From assembly GCA_964397015.1 (NCBI GenBank), contig CAYNHL010000004.1, positions 1-64,000 of the forward strand: a stretch of 64,000 nucleotides of DNA, written 5' to 3'. A program made the translations under genes and the position numbers. The DNA comes from MADRE2 sp964397015. GTDB lineage: Bacteria; Desulfobacterota; Desulfobacteria; Desulfobacterales; Desulfobacteraceae. The notes beneath the pieces were generated by a model. It was not told where the DNA came from. It did no database searches and saw only the letters and a list, made by a program, of their open reading frames with translations. Positions within the stretch are counted from its first letter, which is position 1. Each line of letters starts with the position of its first letter. Below, piece by piece: positions 35,208 to 44,415 of the stretch.

Positions 35208-36395
35208 TTATTTCTGTCCGTTCGATGTCTTATCAATTACTTTGCGGACAATTATGGGCCCGAAAATTTCAAAGACCACAGTGGATCCGATGACCACGGG
35301 CAATATCATGTTTTTTAATTCAGGGAACCGTTCGGCAGCCAGAAGTGCCATGCCGAGTGCTACTCCCGCCTGGGGAAAAAGGCAGAAGCCGATCCATCGT
35401 TTTACTTTTGGATCGGCATGGACCAGAAAGCCTGAAACCCTGGCGCCGGTATAGAGACCTGCCATGCGGGAGACAATGTAGAGTGTTCCGATCCAGCCGA
35501 CAGCAGTGAGTTTGTCAATGTGAAGCGATGCGCCGGCAAGCAGAAAAAATAAAATCATGAAAGGCCATTCTATTTCATCTATTTCATGGAACGGGTGCTC
35601 ATGATGTGTGGCAAATGTGGCGACCGTGCTTCCCATGACCATGGCAGCCAGAATCGATGACAGGTCCAGAAGGACGGCACCTCCGGCGCAGATAATCACA
35701 AGTCCCAGTGCTTCTGCCTGGGTGGGTTCGCCCGGCCGGATCCGCCCGGTGAAAAATACCATGGGCAGTCCCAGGAAAAATCCGAGAATGATACTTCCAC
35801 CGACTTCCCTGAAGCCGGACAGCACGGCAGCCTCAGCCCCGCCCTGACCGCTGATTGCAGTGGCTGCCGCCAGAAGAAAACTGAAAAGCAGCAGGCCCCA
35901 GGCATCGTCTATGGCAACGATTCCAAGCAGGGTATCGGTGAATTTTGATTTTGTCCCTGTCTCCTTGACAACGTCAAAAACCGCTGCCGGTGCACTGGCA
36001 GGTGCTATTCCCATCATGACCAGTATCAGTGCCGGTGCCGCACCCCACAGGAACAATACCAGTCCCACCACTATTCCGGCACCCATTGCCTGGCCGATGG
36101 ATATTAACAGCACAGACCGTCCGCGTTCGCGGATGCCGGAAGGCGTGATTTTTTCACCCAGCAGGAATCCTACCATGCAAAGAGCAATGCGGGTAAGGAG
36201 CGGGAACCAGTCTTCAACAAAGGCGTCAGGCAGCAGCGCAAACCCGGACGGACCGATGGCTACACCGGAAAGCAGCAGCAGGGTCACCCGCGGCAGTCGT
36301 GTGAAGCGGCCCGCAAGATCCGCCAGGAATCCCAACAGGAAAATACTCCCGAGGGCAAGCAGGGTGGTGGATATTTCATTGATTTCAACCGGCAT
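35208..36395 (-). CDS. Cation:proton antiporter (CPA2 type)
   Basis: 395-residue membrane protein with about 12 hydrophobic helices, resembling Na+/H+ exchangers of the CPA2 group. Characteristic segments are LSGVAIGPSGFALLPD (helix 3 region), LGIVAIDDAWGLLLFSFL with the paired acidic residues expected at the ion site, and no C-terminal RCK/TrkA nucleotide domain. Likely role in pH and sodium homeostasis, which suits an organism with Na+-linked decarboxylase and phosphate uptake. Confidence 0.85.
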   Translation of the reverse strand: MPVEINEISTTLLALGSIFLLGFLADLAGRFTRLPRVTLLLLSGVAIGPSGFALLPDAFVEDWFPLLTRIALCMVGFLLGEKITPSGIRERGRSVLLISIGQAMGAGIVVGLVLFLWGAAPALILVMMGIAPASAPAAVFDVVKETGTKSKFTDTLLGIVAIDDAWGLLLFSFLLAAATAISGQGGAEAAVLSGFREVGGSIILGFFLGLPMVFFTGRIRPGEPTQAEALGLVIICAGGAVLLDLSSILAAMVMGSTVATFATHHEHPFHEIDEIEWPFMILFFLLAGASLHIDKLTAVGWIGTLYIVSRMAGLYTGARVSGFLVHADPKVKRWIGFCLFPQAGVALGMALLAAERFPELKNMILPVVIGSTVVFEIFGPIIVRKVIDKTSNGQK

Positions 36396-36445
36396 CCGGA
36401 AAATTCCTTAAAAAAAAAAGTGTATCATTATTCACTCTTTTTTTT

Positions 36446-36455
36446 NNNNNNNNNN
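36446..36455. other. Assembly gap, 10 N, in gene-poor stretch 36396-36719
   Basis: Ten N follow a run of T; an A-run and CACT/AGTG arms lie just to the left, so a homopolymer-flanked hairpin probably broke the assembly. The rest of 36396-36719 holds no convincing gene; it contains the second copy of the conserved intergenic element and the leader of the TerB-like gene. Confidence 0.95.
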
Positions 36456-36575
36456 CTGGTGAATTAACCATTCAGTTTATAGATACCAGACAAGACAGGG
36501 TCGTCATATGGTGAAAAACCACCAATTTGGTATTGTGTACCATGTATCACTGAATTCAAATAAAATGAAAAGGGC

Positions 36576-36661
36576 GGTTTTGCTTGACAACTGCGCGGTG
36601 CCTGCCCTATATCCTTAAATAAGCTGCTTTATCCGGTTTTTATATTCAAGAATCGATACAC
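36576..36661 (+). repeat. Conserved intergenic element, copy 2 (before TerB-like gene)
   Basis: Partner of 31332-31420. Here TTGACA (36584-36589) is followed after 18 nt by TATATC (36608-36613), a credible sigma-70 spacing, so this copy may be an active promoter. The downstream blocks AGCTG-TTT, CCGGTTTTT, AGAAT and ATACAC are kept. It ends 58 bp before the likely gene start. Confidence 0.7.
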
Positions 36662-36719
36662 GAGATTTAAAAAGTCATATTTGGGAAACGCTCACAATTT
36701 ACACACGAGACTGCATGCC

Positions 36720-37196
36720 ATGGAGACAATTTCTTTCAGTGAAGCGGCCGACAGACTGGAGGCCGTTGGTATCAAAGCAGAATGTATATACCTGATCGAT
36801 CTGATACTGCTTATCGAGGTAGCCTGGGCCGATGGGAAAATCCAGCCGGCGGAAACGGGTATTCTGCTGGATTATCTATCCTCTCATGTCAAGGCTGTCA
36901 ACCGGCTGGCCGGCATAAAGGTCTTGACGGTCGAGACGGCCAGGACATTTGTGGAGAAACTGCTGAAGGAAAGACCTGCCCCTGCTGTGATACAGGCGGT
37001 TCATGACGTGATAAGGACCGTGCGGGTTGAAAACAAAAACACCCCGGAGGATGAAAAACTCCGTTTCAATGTGCTCAATGCCTGTCTTGACATAGCATCC
37101 AGTGCCGTCACCCGTTATCCGTACGGACTCAAAGAAAGGTTTACCACTGAAGAAAAAGCGTGTTACCATGAAATCGAAAAACTGCTGACAGCATGA
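36720..37196 (+). CDS. TerB-like family protein
   Basis: Small cytoplasmic all-helical protein of 158 residues starting at ATG 36720. The segment LLIEVAWADGKIQPAETGIL is the characteristic first metal-binding helix pair of the TerB/DUF533-like fold, which was first described in tellurite resistance operons but is widespread in other stress and membrane contexts. No other ter gene is near. The M20 amidohydrolase begins 15 bp downstream, so they are probably co-transcribed. Function unknown. Confidence 0.65.
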   Translation: METISFSEAADRLEAVGIKAECIYLIDLILLIEVAWADGKIQPAETGILLDYLSSHVKAVNRLAGIKVLTVETARTFVEKLLKERPAPAVIQAVHDVIRTVRVENKNTPEDEKLRFNVLNACLDIASSAVTRYPYGLKERFTTEEKACYHEIEKLLTA

Positions 37197-37211
37197 ATCG
37201 GGTATGACATC

Positions 37212-38384
37212 ATGGAAATAACACAACAGCTGGCTCTCCTGGAGCCTGAATTGATCGATCTGCGGCGCAGGTTTCACCGGTATCCGGAACTGGGTTTTCA
37301 GGAATTTAAAACACAGCAGACGATTCTTTCCTATCTTGAAAAGACTAGAATACCAGCGGAACCGATTGCCCTGACCGGGGTAAAGGCGGTGTTGTCCGGC
37401 AGTGATCCGGGAAGAACCCTTTTGTTAAGGTCTGATATGGATGCCCTGCCGGTGACCGAAGAAACAGGTCTTGAATTTCAATCTGTTCACAAGGGTATAA
37501 TGCATGCCTGCGGCCATGACGGGCATATGGCAATGCTGCTTGTTGCCTCCCGGCTGCTGTCACAAATGCGACACTTGTTTGCAGGCAATATCGTGTTCGC
37601 GTTTCAGCCCAACGAGGAAGATGCCGGAGCCGGCAGGATGGTGGAAGAGGGAATACTGGAAAATCCGCGGGTGGATGCCGCATTCGGATGCCACCTGTGG
37701 AGCCGGGCGGATGCCGGAGTCATCGATATCAGTGACGGGCCGGTCATGGCCGCCAGTCACTATTTTACACTGGAAATCAGGGGGAGTGGCGGTCATGCAG
37801 GGTTCGCCCATGTGTCAGTCGACCCGGTACTGGCTGCATCGCATGTTGTCCAGGCGGTCCAGGCCATACAGACACGGCAGATCGATGCACTGCACCCTGT
37901 CGTGATCATGTTTACACGTATCCAGGGAGGGGTGAATGCCACCACCATACCTGAGACCGTTGTGCTCGAAGGATCCATCCGGTTTTTGAATGACAGGGAC
38001 CAGGCAGTTCTCGGCAGGTTTGAAAAGGTCGTCGCGGACATTTGCCGGGCCCACAATGCAGGCTGGACACTCGATTTTAAAACCGGGAATCATGTGCTGG
38101 TCAATGATCCTGACATGGCAGCGACTGCCAGGATCGCTGCGTCAGGCACAGTTGAAAGCCCCGGCAGCCTGACATCGGCAATCAGGACAATGGCAGGGGA
38201 GGATTTTTCAGAGTTCTCTATGCGGGTACCGTCATGTTTTGCTTTTATAGGAAGCCGGAGTGACGATAAAAAAACAGGGTATCCGCATCACCATCCAGGT
38301 TTTGATATTGACGAAAATGTGCTGGTAAAGGGTGCATCTTTATATACAAGGGTGGCTCTGGAGTTTTTGAAAAAGCCGGTTTGA
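37212..38384 (+). CDS. M20 family amidohydrolase/metallopeptidase
   Basis: 390-residue di-metal hydrolase of the M20D group (IAA-amino acid hydrolase, N-acyl-amino-acid deacylase type). Metal and catalytic motifs: RSDMDALPV, HACGHDGHMAML, QPNEEDAGAG and GCHLW; the dimerisation lid begins near GSGGHAG and the last ligand His lies near HHHPGFDID. It likely frees an amino acid from an N-acyl or amide conjugate in the cytoplasm. Relatives cleave indole-acetyl conjugates, but specificity cannot be read here. Confidence 0.88.
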   Translation: MEITQQLALLEPELIDLRRRFHRYPELGFQEFKTQQTILSYLEKTRIPAEPIALTGVKAVLSGSDPGRTLLLRSDMDALPVTEETGLEFQSVHKGIMHACGHDGHMAMLLVASRLLSQMRHLFAGNIVFAFQPNEEDAGAGRMVEEGILENPRVDAAFGCHLWSRADAGVIDISDGPVMAASHYFTLEIRGSGGHAGFAHVSVDPVLAASHVVQAVQAIQTRQIDALHPVVIMFTRIQGGVNATTIPETVVLEGSIRFLNDRDQAVLGRFEKVVADICRAHNAGWTLDFKTGNHVLVNDPDMAATARIAASGTVESPGSLTSAIRTMAGEDFSEFSMRVPSCFAFIGSRSDDKKTGYPHHHPGFDIDENVLVKGASLYTRVALEFLKKPV

Positions 38385-38433
38385 TTCATCATCGTTGAAG
38401 TCCGGAAGTCAAGTCGTTATACAAGGAGGCAAA

Positions 38434-39621
38434 GTGACAAAGGAAAAGTCTTTGGGCATGGGAACATGTGCTGTGTGGGCCGGAGAGGAAACTTCTCTGA
38501 TGCAGCACGCCACACAGGTGCCCGTGGTGCACAGCGTGTCTTTTGGATACAAGGATGTGGACCAGTGGATGCAGGTGGCGCAGGGCAGGCAGAAAGGCCA
38601 TATTTACAGCAGGAACACCAATCCCACTGTTACGGTATTCGAGGAGAAAATAAGCCGCCTCGAAGGGGCAGAGGCTGCCGTTAGTGCATCTACAGGCATG
38701 GGTATCATAAGCAGTACCCTCTTTTCTTTTCTGGTGCCGGGCAGCCGGGTGGTATCGGTCAAGGATACCTATGGGGGAACCCACAAGATTTTTAACGAGT
38801 TCCTTCCCAGAATTCACGTGGATGTGGCTCTTTGCGACACCACGGACCATGATGCAATCGAGGAGCAGATCGAAAAAGGCTGTGATCTGCTGTATCTTGA
38901 AACTCCCACCAACCCCACCATCAAGATTGTCGACCTGGAAAGGCTGGCCCGGGCCGGGAAAAAAAAGGGAGCTGTCGTGGTGGTGGACAATACTTTTGCC
39001 ACCCCGATCAACCAGCGGCCGCTTAATTTGGGGGCTGACCTGGTCATCCACTCGGCCACCAAGTATCTCGGCGGCCATGCCGATGCACTGGGCGGTGTGG
39101 TATGCGGTCGCAGGGAATTGATAGATACCATCTATCATTACCGGGAGATAAACGGGGCCACGCTGGATCCAATGTCCGCTTACCTGCTGCTCAGGGGTAT
39201 GAAAACACTGGCCCTGCGTATCGAGCGCCAGAACGAAAATGCATTGGAGGTGGCGCGGTTTCTGCAGGGCCATCCAAAGGTTGAAACCGTGTTTTATCCG
39301 GGCCTTGAATCCCATGCAGGACATGATATTGCCAGACGTCAGATGACAGGCTTTGGCGGCATGCTCAGTTTTACACTTGTCAAAAATTCTTTTGACGCAG
39401 TTGGAAAGGTTTTGTCCGGCTTGCGCTTTGCCCACTGCGCCGCCAACCTGGGGGCGGTGGAAACCATCGTGGGGCCGCCGGCCACCACCAGCCACGTGGA
39501 ATGCACCAGAGAGGAGAGACAGGCCATGGGAATTCCTGAAAGCCTGATCCGGTATTCCACCGGCATCGAGGATGTTCACGATTTAAAACAGGATCTTGAG
39601 CAGGCCCTTGACGGGATTTGA
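38434..39621 (+). CDS. Cystathionine gamma-synthase/methionine gamma-lyase family PLP enzyme
   Basis: Fold-type I PLP enzyme of trans-sulfuration. From the GTG at 38434, which has AAGGAGG 6 nt upstream, the product is 395 residues. Motifs: YSRNTNPTV, ETPTNP, VVDNTFATP and the PLP lysine Lys210 in HSATKYLGGHAD. Members of this family include cystathionine gamma-synthase, O-acylhomoserine sulfhydrylase and methionine gamma-lyase; the reaction is not decided by the visible residues. An antisense frame of 396 codons over the same region is a shadow. Confidence 0.88.
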   Translation: MTKEKSLGMGTCAVWAGEETSLMQHATQVPVVHSVSFGYKDVDQWMQVAQGRQKGHIYSRNTNPTVTVFEEKISRLEGAEAAVSASTGMGIISSTLFSFLVPGSRVVSVKDTYGGTHKIFNEFLPRIHVDVALCDTTDHDAIEEQIEKGCDLLYLETPTNPTIKIVDLERLARAGKKKGAVVVVDNTFATPINQRPLNLGADLVIHSATKYLGGHADALGGVVCGRRELIDTIYHYREINGATLDPMSAYLLLRGMKTLALRIERQNENALEVARFLQGHPKVETVFYPGLESHAGHDIARRQMTGFGGMLSFTLVKNSFDAVGKVLSGLRFAHCAANLGAVETIVGPPATTSHVECTREERQAMGIPESLIRYSTGIEDVHDLKQDLEQALDGI

Positions 39622-39681
39622 ACTGCCGGGGGCTGACAGCAGTTATCATTGGGCCTTGTAAAAAGATATTGTGAGGAAATC

Positions 39682-40155
39682 ATGAAAAAGACAACAGTGA
39701 AAACAATTATCTTTGTGCTGATTATGGCCGTATGCATCGGTATGGTATCCGGGTGTGCCGGCAGCCGTTCCGGCCAGGTGTATTCCCGGCATGATGCCCG
39801 GCAGGTGCATGTGGTTGAATATGGGATTGTTGAATCAGTCCGCCCGGTCCGCATCGAAGGCACCCGGTCCGGTGCAGGTACCGTGGCAGGGGCTGTAGCC
39901 GGCGGAGTTCTGGGCTCCACCATCGGCAGTGGTACGGGCCGTGCCGTGTCCACCACCATCGGGGCTATTGCCGGTGCCCTGGCTGGTTCATCCATCGAGG
40001 AAGATGTAACGGCCCGGGACGGGCTTGAAATCGTGATCAACATGGATTCCGGCCAGACAATTGTGATCGTCCAGGAAGCAGACATCGATATCTGGCCCAG
40101 AGACCGGGTCAAGGTTCTGACCGGCCCTTACGGAAATTCACGTGTGACGCATTAA
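39682..40155 (+). CDS. Glycine-zipper outer-membrane lipoprotein (SlyB-like)
   Basis: 157 residues from ATG 39682 (GAGGAA upstream). The signal peptide ends in the lipobox VSGC. The centre is a double glycine zipper (GAGTVAGAVAGGVLGSTIG and TIGAIAGALAGSSIEE), the Gly-x3-Gly helical hairpin of the glycine-zipper 2TM family, followed by a small beta-rich tail (VIVQEADIDIWPRDRVKVL). Such proteins sit in the outer membrane and affect envelope integrity. It precedes typA, with no sign of functional linkage. Confidence 0.82.
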   Translation: MKKTTVKTIIFVLIMAVCIGMVSGCAGSRSGQVYSRHDARQVHVVEYGIVESVRPVRIEGTRSGAGTVAGAVAGGVLGSTIGSGTGRAVSTTIGAIAGALAGSSIEEDVTARDGLEIVINMDSGQTIVIVQEADIDIWPRDRVKVLTGPYGNSRVTH

Positions 40156-40228
40156 TCAATTGACCTTTGGGGTTTCGTGGTTATACTGCAGAGTCTGGAA
40201 AATAACATTATGACAGCATAGGAACGCC

Positions 40229-42064
40229 ATGAAACATAATATGCAGTACAATGAACGGTTGAGAAACATTGCCATTATCGCCCATGTCGACCATGGAAAA
40301 ACCACGCTTGTGGATGCCATGTTCCGCCAGAGCGGCCTTTTCCGTGAAGGCCAGAAGGTGGATGAACGCCTCATGGACAGCATGGACCTCGAGAAGGAGC
40401 GCGGCATCACCATAGCCGCCAAAAACTGCTCGGTAATCTGGCAGAAAGTTAAGATCAATATCATCGATACTCCCGGCCATGCGGATTTCGGCGGGGAGGT
40501 AGAACGGGCGCTTTCCATGGCGGACGGAGCCATTTTGCTGGTGGACGCGTCCGAGGGTCCGCTGCCGCAGACACGGTTCGTCTTGAAAAAGACATTTGAA
40601 GCCAATTTAAAGGTGATGGTCATCATCAACAAGATCGACCGAAAGGATGCGCGGCCTGACGAAGTGCTGGACATGGTGTATGACCTGTTCATAGACCTGG
40701 ATGCAACTGAAGAACAGCTTGATTTTACTTATCTTTATGCCATTGGCAGGGACGGCATTGTCAAGGAGCGTCTTGAAGATGATGTGCAGGACCTGACCGT
40801 CCTGTTTGAAAGGATTGCTTCTGAGATGCCCCCGCCTGCCTATGATCCCGAGGCCCCCTTCCAGATGCTGGTGTCGGATTTGAGTTATTCGGATTATCTG
40901 GGGCGGCTTGCCATTGGAAAGGTATTCAACGGCCGGGCCCGGTCCAGGGACAGCCTGGTCTGCATTTCAGACTGCAACGAGCATCTGCCGTTGAAGGTAT
41001 CACAGCTCCAGGTGTATTCAGGCATGGGGCTGCTGGCGGTGGACGAGGCCGAAGCCGGTGATATTGTAGTACTTTCCGGCATGGAAAACGTTAAAATCGG
41101 TGATACTATCTGTACCAGTGACGCGCCCGTGGCCCTTGACCGGATTACTGTGGATGAACCCACCGTATCCATGCAGTTTTCCATATCAAACTCTCCTTTT
41201 GCCGGTATGGAAGGCAAATATGTCCAGTCCTCTAAAATCAGGGAAAGGCTTCACAAGGAAACCCTGATGAATGTGGCGATCCAGATTGCAGATACCGATG
41301 ACAGGGATCGTTTTACCGTTATGGGAAGAGGAGAACTTCAGCTGGCGGTACTGATCGAAACCATGCGCAGGGAAGGTTTCGAGCTCTGCGTGGGCCGGCC
41401 GCGGGTGATCTACAAATATAAAAATGACGTCCGTCTCGAGCCGATAGAGCACCTGTTTGTGGATTGCGATGAAAGGTTCATGGGTGTGGTCACGGAAAAA
41501 CTGTCCATCCGCAAAGGCAAGATGATGACCATGACCAATAACGGGAAAGGCCGTGTCCAGATTGAATTTTCCATTCCTTCCAGGGCATTGATAGGATACC
41601 GGGATGAATTTTTGACAGATACCCGGGGTACCGGTATCATGAATTCATTGTTTTTGGGTTATGAGCCCTTCCGCGGAGAGTTCGCCTCGAGGTTCACAGG
41701 TTCCATCGTGTCAGACAGAAACGGAAAGGCTGTTCCCTATGCCCTGTACAACCTGGAACCAAGGGGACAGCTGTTCATTGAACCGGGAACCCGGGTTTTT
41801 GAAGGCATGATCATCGGAGAACACAACCGGAATACCGATATAAACGTGAACCCCTGCAAGGAAAAGAAACTTACCAATATGCGCGCCTCGGGCAAGGACG
41901 AGAATGTGGTTACATCTCCGGTGCGGATCATGACCCTGGAAAAGGCCATTCATTTTATCCGGGACGATGAGATGGTGGAAGTGACTCCTTTGTCCATAAG
42001 GCTTCGGAAAACATTCCTGTCCGCCTCAAAAAGACAGGTACTCCAGGCCAAGGAAAAAAAATAG
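40229..42064 (+). CDS. typA: Ribosome-associated GTPase TypA/BipA
   Basis: Translational GTPase that binds 70S ribosomes and supports 50S assembly and stress or low-temperature growth. At 611 residues it is standard length. G1 AHVDHGKTTLVD, switch/G2 ERGITI, G3 DTPGHADFG, G4 NKIDR. The C-terminal BipA-specific domain is present (GRVQIEFSIPSRALIGYR, RGTGIMNSLF). ORF begins at ATG 40229 just after AGGAACGCC. It appears monocistronic. Confidence 0.97.
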   Translation: MKHNMQYNERLRNIAIIAHVDHGKTTLVDAMFRQSGLFREGQKVDERLMDSMDLEKERGITIAAKNCSVIWQKVKINIIDTPGHADFGGEVERALSMADGAILLVDASEGPLPQTRFVLKKTFEANLKVMVIINKIDRKDARPDEVLDMVYDLFIDLDATEEQLDFTYLYAIGRDGIVKERLEDDVQDLTVLFERIASEMPPPAYDPEAPFQMLVSDLSYSDYLGRLAIGKVFNGRARSRDSLVCISDCNEHLPLKVSQLQVYSGMGLLAVDEAEAGDIVVLSGMENVKIGDTICTSDAPVALDRITVDEPTVSMQFSISNSPFAGMEGKYVQSSKIRERLHKETLMNVAIQIADTDDRDRFTVMGRGELQLAVLIETMRREGFELCVGRPRVIYKYKNDVRLEPIEHLFVDCDERFMGVVTEKLSIRKGKMMTMTNNGKGRVQIEFSIPSRALIGYRDEFLTDTRGTGIMNSLFLGYEPFRGEFASRFTGSIVSDRNGKAVPYALYNLEPRGQLFIEPGTRVFEGMIIGEHNRNTDINVNPCKEKKLTNMRASGKDENVVTSPVRIMTLEKAIHFIRDDEMVEVTPLSIRLRKTFLSASKRQVLQAKEKK

Positions 42065-42172
42065 GATGCACGCTTTTTTTTGAACTTTTTTTACCAAAAG
42101 GTGTCTTTCATTAGTAGAGATGCAGGATATATGAAAAAATGTTGCAATCACCATAATGAAATGGAGGACACC

Positions 42173-42652
42173 ATGAAAAAAATAATTACAGCAGCAGCAG
42201 CCGTCGTGTTTGTGTGCAGCCTGTCTGTTTCATCCGCCCATGCCGGGTCCGGGGACCGGATCGCGGAAGGTATAATCATAGGTACAGGCCTGGGTATACT
42301 GGGGGCTACCATTGTTCATGGGCTGGACAATGACAGGTCGTCTGTGCATGTTTACCATCAGAATTCCCGGCCCCGGAACAGCAGGTATGACAACGGGTGG
42401 AGATGGAATGAGCGCAGGTATGACAGCAGCCGCATCCGGTACAACCGCTATCAGTCCGGCGGTTACTGGGAGGTTCGAAGGGTCTGGGTGGAACCTGTAT
42501 ACAGGGAAGTCTGGGTAGAAAGACGTCATAATCCCCATCGAAGACACTGGAACTCAGGGCATTATGATCGACGGAATTCAGGGCGGTATGATCGACAGAT
42601 TGTGCGTGAGGGGTATTATAAAACGGAAAGGGTCTGGGTCAGCCGGTATTGA
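42173..42652 (+). CDS. Secreted Tyr/Arg-rich protein of unknown function
   Basis: 159 residues from ATG 42173, which has GGAGG 5 nt upstream. A cleavable signal peptide ends near SSAHAGS; a short glycine-rich hydrophobic stretch (IIIGTGLGILGATI) follows. The remainder is rich in Tyr, Arg, Trp and Asn with repeated RRVWVEP/REVWVER/ERVWVSR phrases. This composition is typical of envelope proteins of unknown role in proteobacteria. It lies just ahead of the ECF sigma factor gene and could be part of that regulon. Confidence 0.6.
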   Translation: MKKIITAAAAVVFVCSLSVSSAHAGSGDRIAEGIIIGTGLGILGATIVHGLDNDRSSVHVYHQNSRPRNSRYDNGWRWNERRYDSSRIRYNRYQSGGYWEVRRVWVEPVYREVWVERRHNPHRRHWNSGHYDRRNSGRYDRQIVREGYYKTERVWVSRY

Positions 42653-42687
42653 TGTGTATCAGGCCGGTTTCCGGATGACAGGGGGAT

Positions 42688-43281
42688 GTGAAACCATTCA
42701 ATACAGACCAGGAACACCAGTTGGTTTCCCGGTTGAAAACAGGACAGCAATGGGCGGTCAATACCCTTGTAAAACAGTATCAGGGAATGCTTTTGAAGAT
42801 TGCCTACGCCATTACCCTGGACCGTGAAGAAAGCCTGGAAATCGTGCAGGATGTATTTGTGAGCGCCTGCCGGAACATAGACGGTTACCGGCAGGACGCC
42901 GGCCTGGCAGGATGGCTTCGCCGGATCACCATCAACGCATGCCTGAACTGGAAACGGAAATGGAAGCGGCGTTTCAAATGGCATCACCATCCCATTGAAT
43001 CTGATGACGGCCAGTTGATCAGGGAAGCTGAAAAAGATCTGCAGACACCCGAAGACCATTATCGTGAAAAGGAGTTTGAAGCCATGATCATGTCACGTGT
43101 TGCCTGTATGCCGGAAAAAATCCGTACGGTTTTTGTTCTCAATGCAATGGAAGGAATGTCCTATGATGATATTGCCGATCATCTCAACATCAAGAGGGGT
43201 ACGGTTAGCTCAAGGCTTCATCATGCCAGGAAACTGCTTATGAAGTCGCTGGATACAGGGGAAAAGAAAGGGACAACATGA
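42688..43281 (+). CDS. ECF-type RNA polymerase sigma factor (RpoE-like)
   Basis: 197-residue sigma factor directing stress or envelope genes. Region 2 is seen as AYAITLDREESLEIVQDVFVSACRNI with the -10 recognition part, region 4 as MPEKIRTVFVLNAMEGMSYDDIADHLNIKRGTVSSRLHHAR. The GTG at 42688 has AGGGGG upstream. The stop overlaps the ATG of the anti-sigma gene (ATGA), the classical arrangement of a partner-regulated ECF factor. Confidence 0.93.
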   Translation: MKPFNTDQEHQLVSRLKTGQQWAVNTLVKQYQGMLLKIAYAITLDREESLEIVQDVFVSACRNIDGYRQDAGLAGWLRRITINACLNWKRKWKRRFKWHHHPIESDDGQLIREAEKDLQTPEDHYREKEFEAMIMSRVACMPEKIRTVFVLNAMEGMSYDDIADHLNIKRGTVSSRLHHARKLLMKSLDTGEKKGTT

Positions 43282-43751
43282 AAACAGACTGCCGGACATA
43301 TAATCTTGAACAGCTGGGACGATTTGCCGATAATGAGGCTGAGCCTGCCCTGCAGGCCCAAATAGCCCTTCACCTGTCATCCTGCGAGGACTGCAGGCTA
43401 ACTGTCGAGCGCTGTTGCCAAATGAAAGAATTTGTTTCGCATGCCGTGTCAGCAAAAGCCGGCTCCATCGACACTTTGGGTCTTGAAGAAAGGGTTTTTC
43501 AAAAAGCTTTGGGATCAAAAGGCGGTGGTATTAAAAAAGTGTTTGATTATTTTTCTTCCAGGCTTTATTTAAAAATAGCATCTGTGGCCGCCATTCTGAT
43601 CATCAGCCTGGTCGTCCATATGCAGTATGGACCTGTTGATACAGCGGGACCCAGTGCCATTGTAACATCAGTCGACGGGAGTATGTCTTCTGTCATGATA
43701 TTTGAAACACAGCAAAGCAAGCATACCGTTATCTGGTTTTCCGAAACCTGA
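43278..43751 (+). CDS. Anti-sigma factor with zinc-finger (zf-HC2-like) domain
   Basis: 157 residues. The N-terminal ZAS motif HLSSCEDC (His-x3-Cys-x2-Cys, about 32-39) binds zinc and the sigma factor. A single membrane span lies near 98-115 (IASVAAILIISLVVHM) and a short external tail of about 40 residues follows, giving a membrane-anchored sensor that releases the sigma factor on signal. Translationally coupled to the sigma gene. The trigger and any site-1 protease are unknown, though the window encodes a rhomboid far away. Confidence 0.85.
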   Translation: MKTDCRTYNLEQLGRFADNEAEPALQAQIALHLSSCEDCRLTVERCCQMKEFVSHAVSAKAGSIDTLGLEERVFQKALGSKGGGIKKVFDYFSSRLYLKIASVAAILIISLVVHMQYGPVDTAGPSAIVTSVDGSMSSVMIFETQQSKHTVIWFSET

Positions 43752-43773
43752 TATCATGGAAGGAACAAAAGGC

Positions 43774-44232
43774 ATGAGACGCTTTTGGATATTTTTTCTG
43801 GCAGGGACTGTGGCTTTCATGGCAAGTATTGTTCTGCCGGAGGCCATTTGTGCCTCAAGCCGGGTGCAAACCAGCGTAAGGGTAATTCATGCCTCCCAGG
43901 ATCCCCACCATATCGATGCCTCGATCAGGGACCTGGCTGCTGAACTCGAATCCGTCTTCCGGTATACCGCCTATCGCCTGGTCCAGTCCAGGGCCATGAC
44001 ACTGGAATTTAACCAGAAGGGAAGTGTCGGCCTTCCCGGGGACCGGACTCTTATGGTGAATCCCGCCCGGATCACCGGCGGTCGCATTCAGTACCAGATT
44101 TCAATTCTCAAGGCCGGCGAGCAGATATTCCAGACCCAGGTACTGCTAAGGGACGGCGGCAGCATTACTATCGGCGGTCCTCGGTATGGAAACGGGTATC
44201 TTCTGTTCAATATTTCAGGCCAGGTCAGGTAA
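43774..44232 (+). CDS. Exported protein of unknown function in ECF operon
   Basis: About 152 residues from ATG 43774 (AAGGAA upstream; ATG 43756 is an alternative). The signal peptide is WIFFLAGTVAFMASIVLPEAICASS. The mature part looks beta-rich (GGRIQYQISILKAGEQIFQTQVLLRDGGSITIGG). No family recognised. It follows the anti-sigma gene by about 20 bp, so it is likely co-regulated and may be an envelope target or accessory sensor. Confidence 0.65.
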   Translation: MRRFWIFFLAGTVAFMASIVLPEAICASSRVQTSVRVIHASQDPHHIDASIRDLAAELESVFRYTAYRLVQSRAMTLEFNQKGSVGLPGDRTLMVNPARITGGRIQYQISILKAGEQIFQTQVLLRDGGSITIGGPRYGNGYLLFNISGQVR

Positions 44233-44415
44233 CCTTAACCACCCTCCATTTGCTCCGGGACATCTCTGTCCCTGGATCGATTCAGCAGTTTTTACAATCT
44301 TTTTTACAAAATTTATTTTTAAGTGGAAAAAAACTTGACGGCACCATGGTGTTTTTTATACCATGTGAAACGCTGTTTCATATGGTTAAACAGATATTCA
44401 ATATGGGAGGTAAAT

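Noticed and set aside
38389..39579. Long antisense frame of 396 codons opposite the PLP enzyme gene
   Set aside because: It mirrors a clearly conserved coding frame, has no recognisable domain or ribosome site, and is best explained as a shadow.
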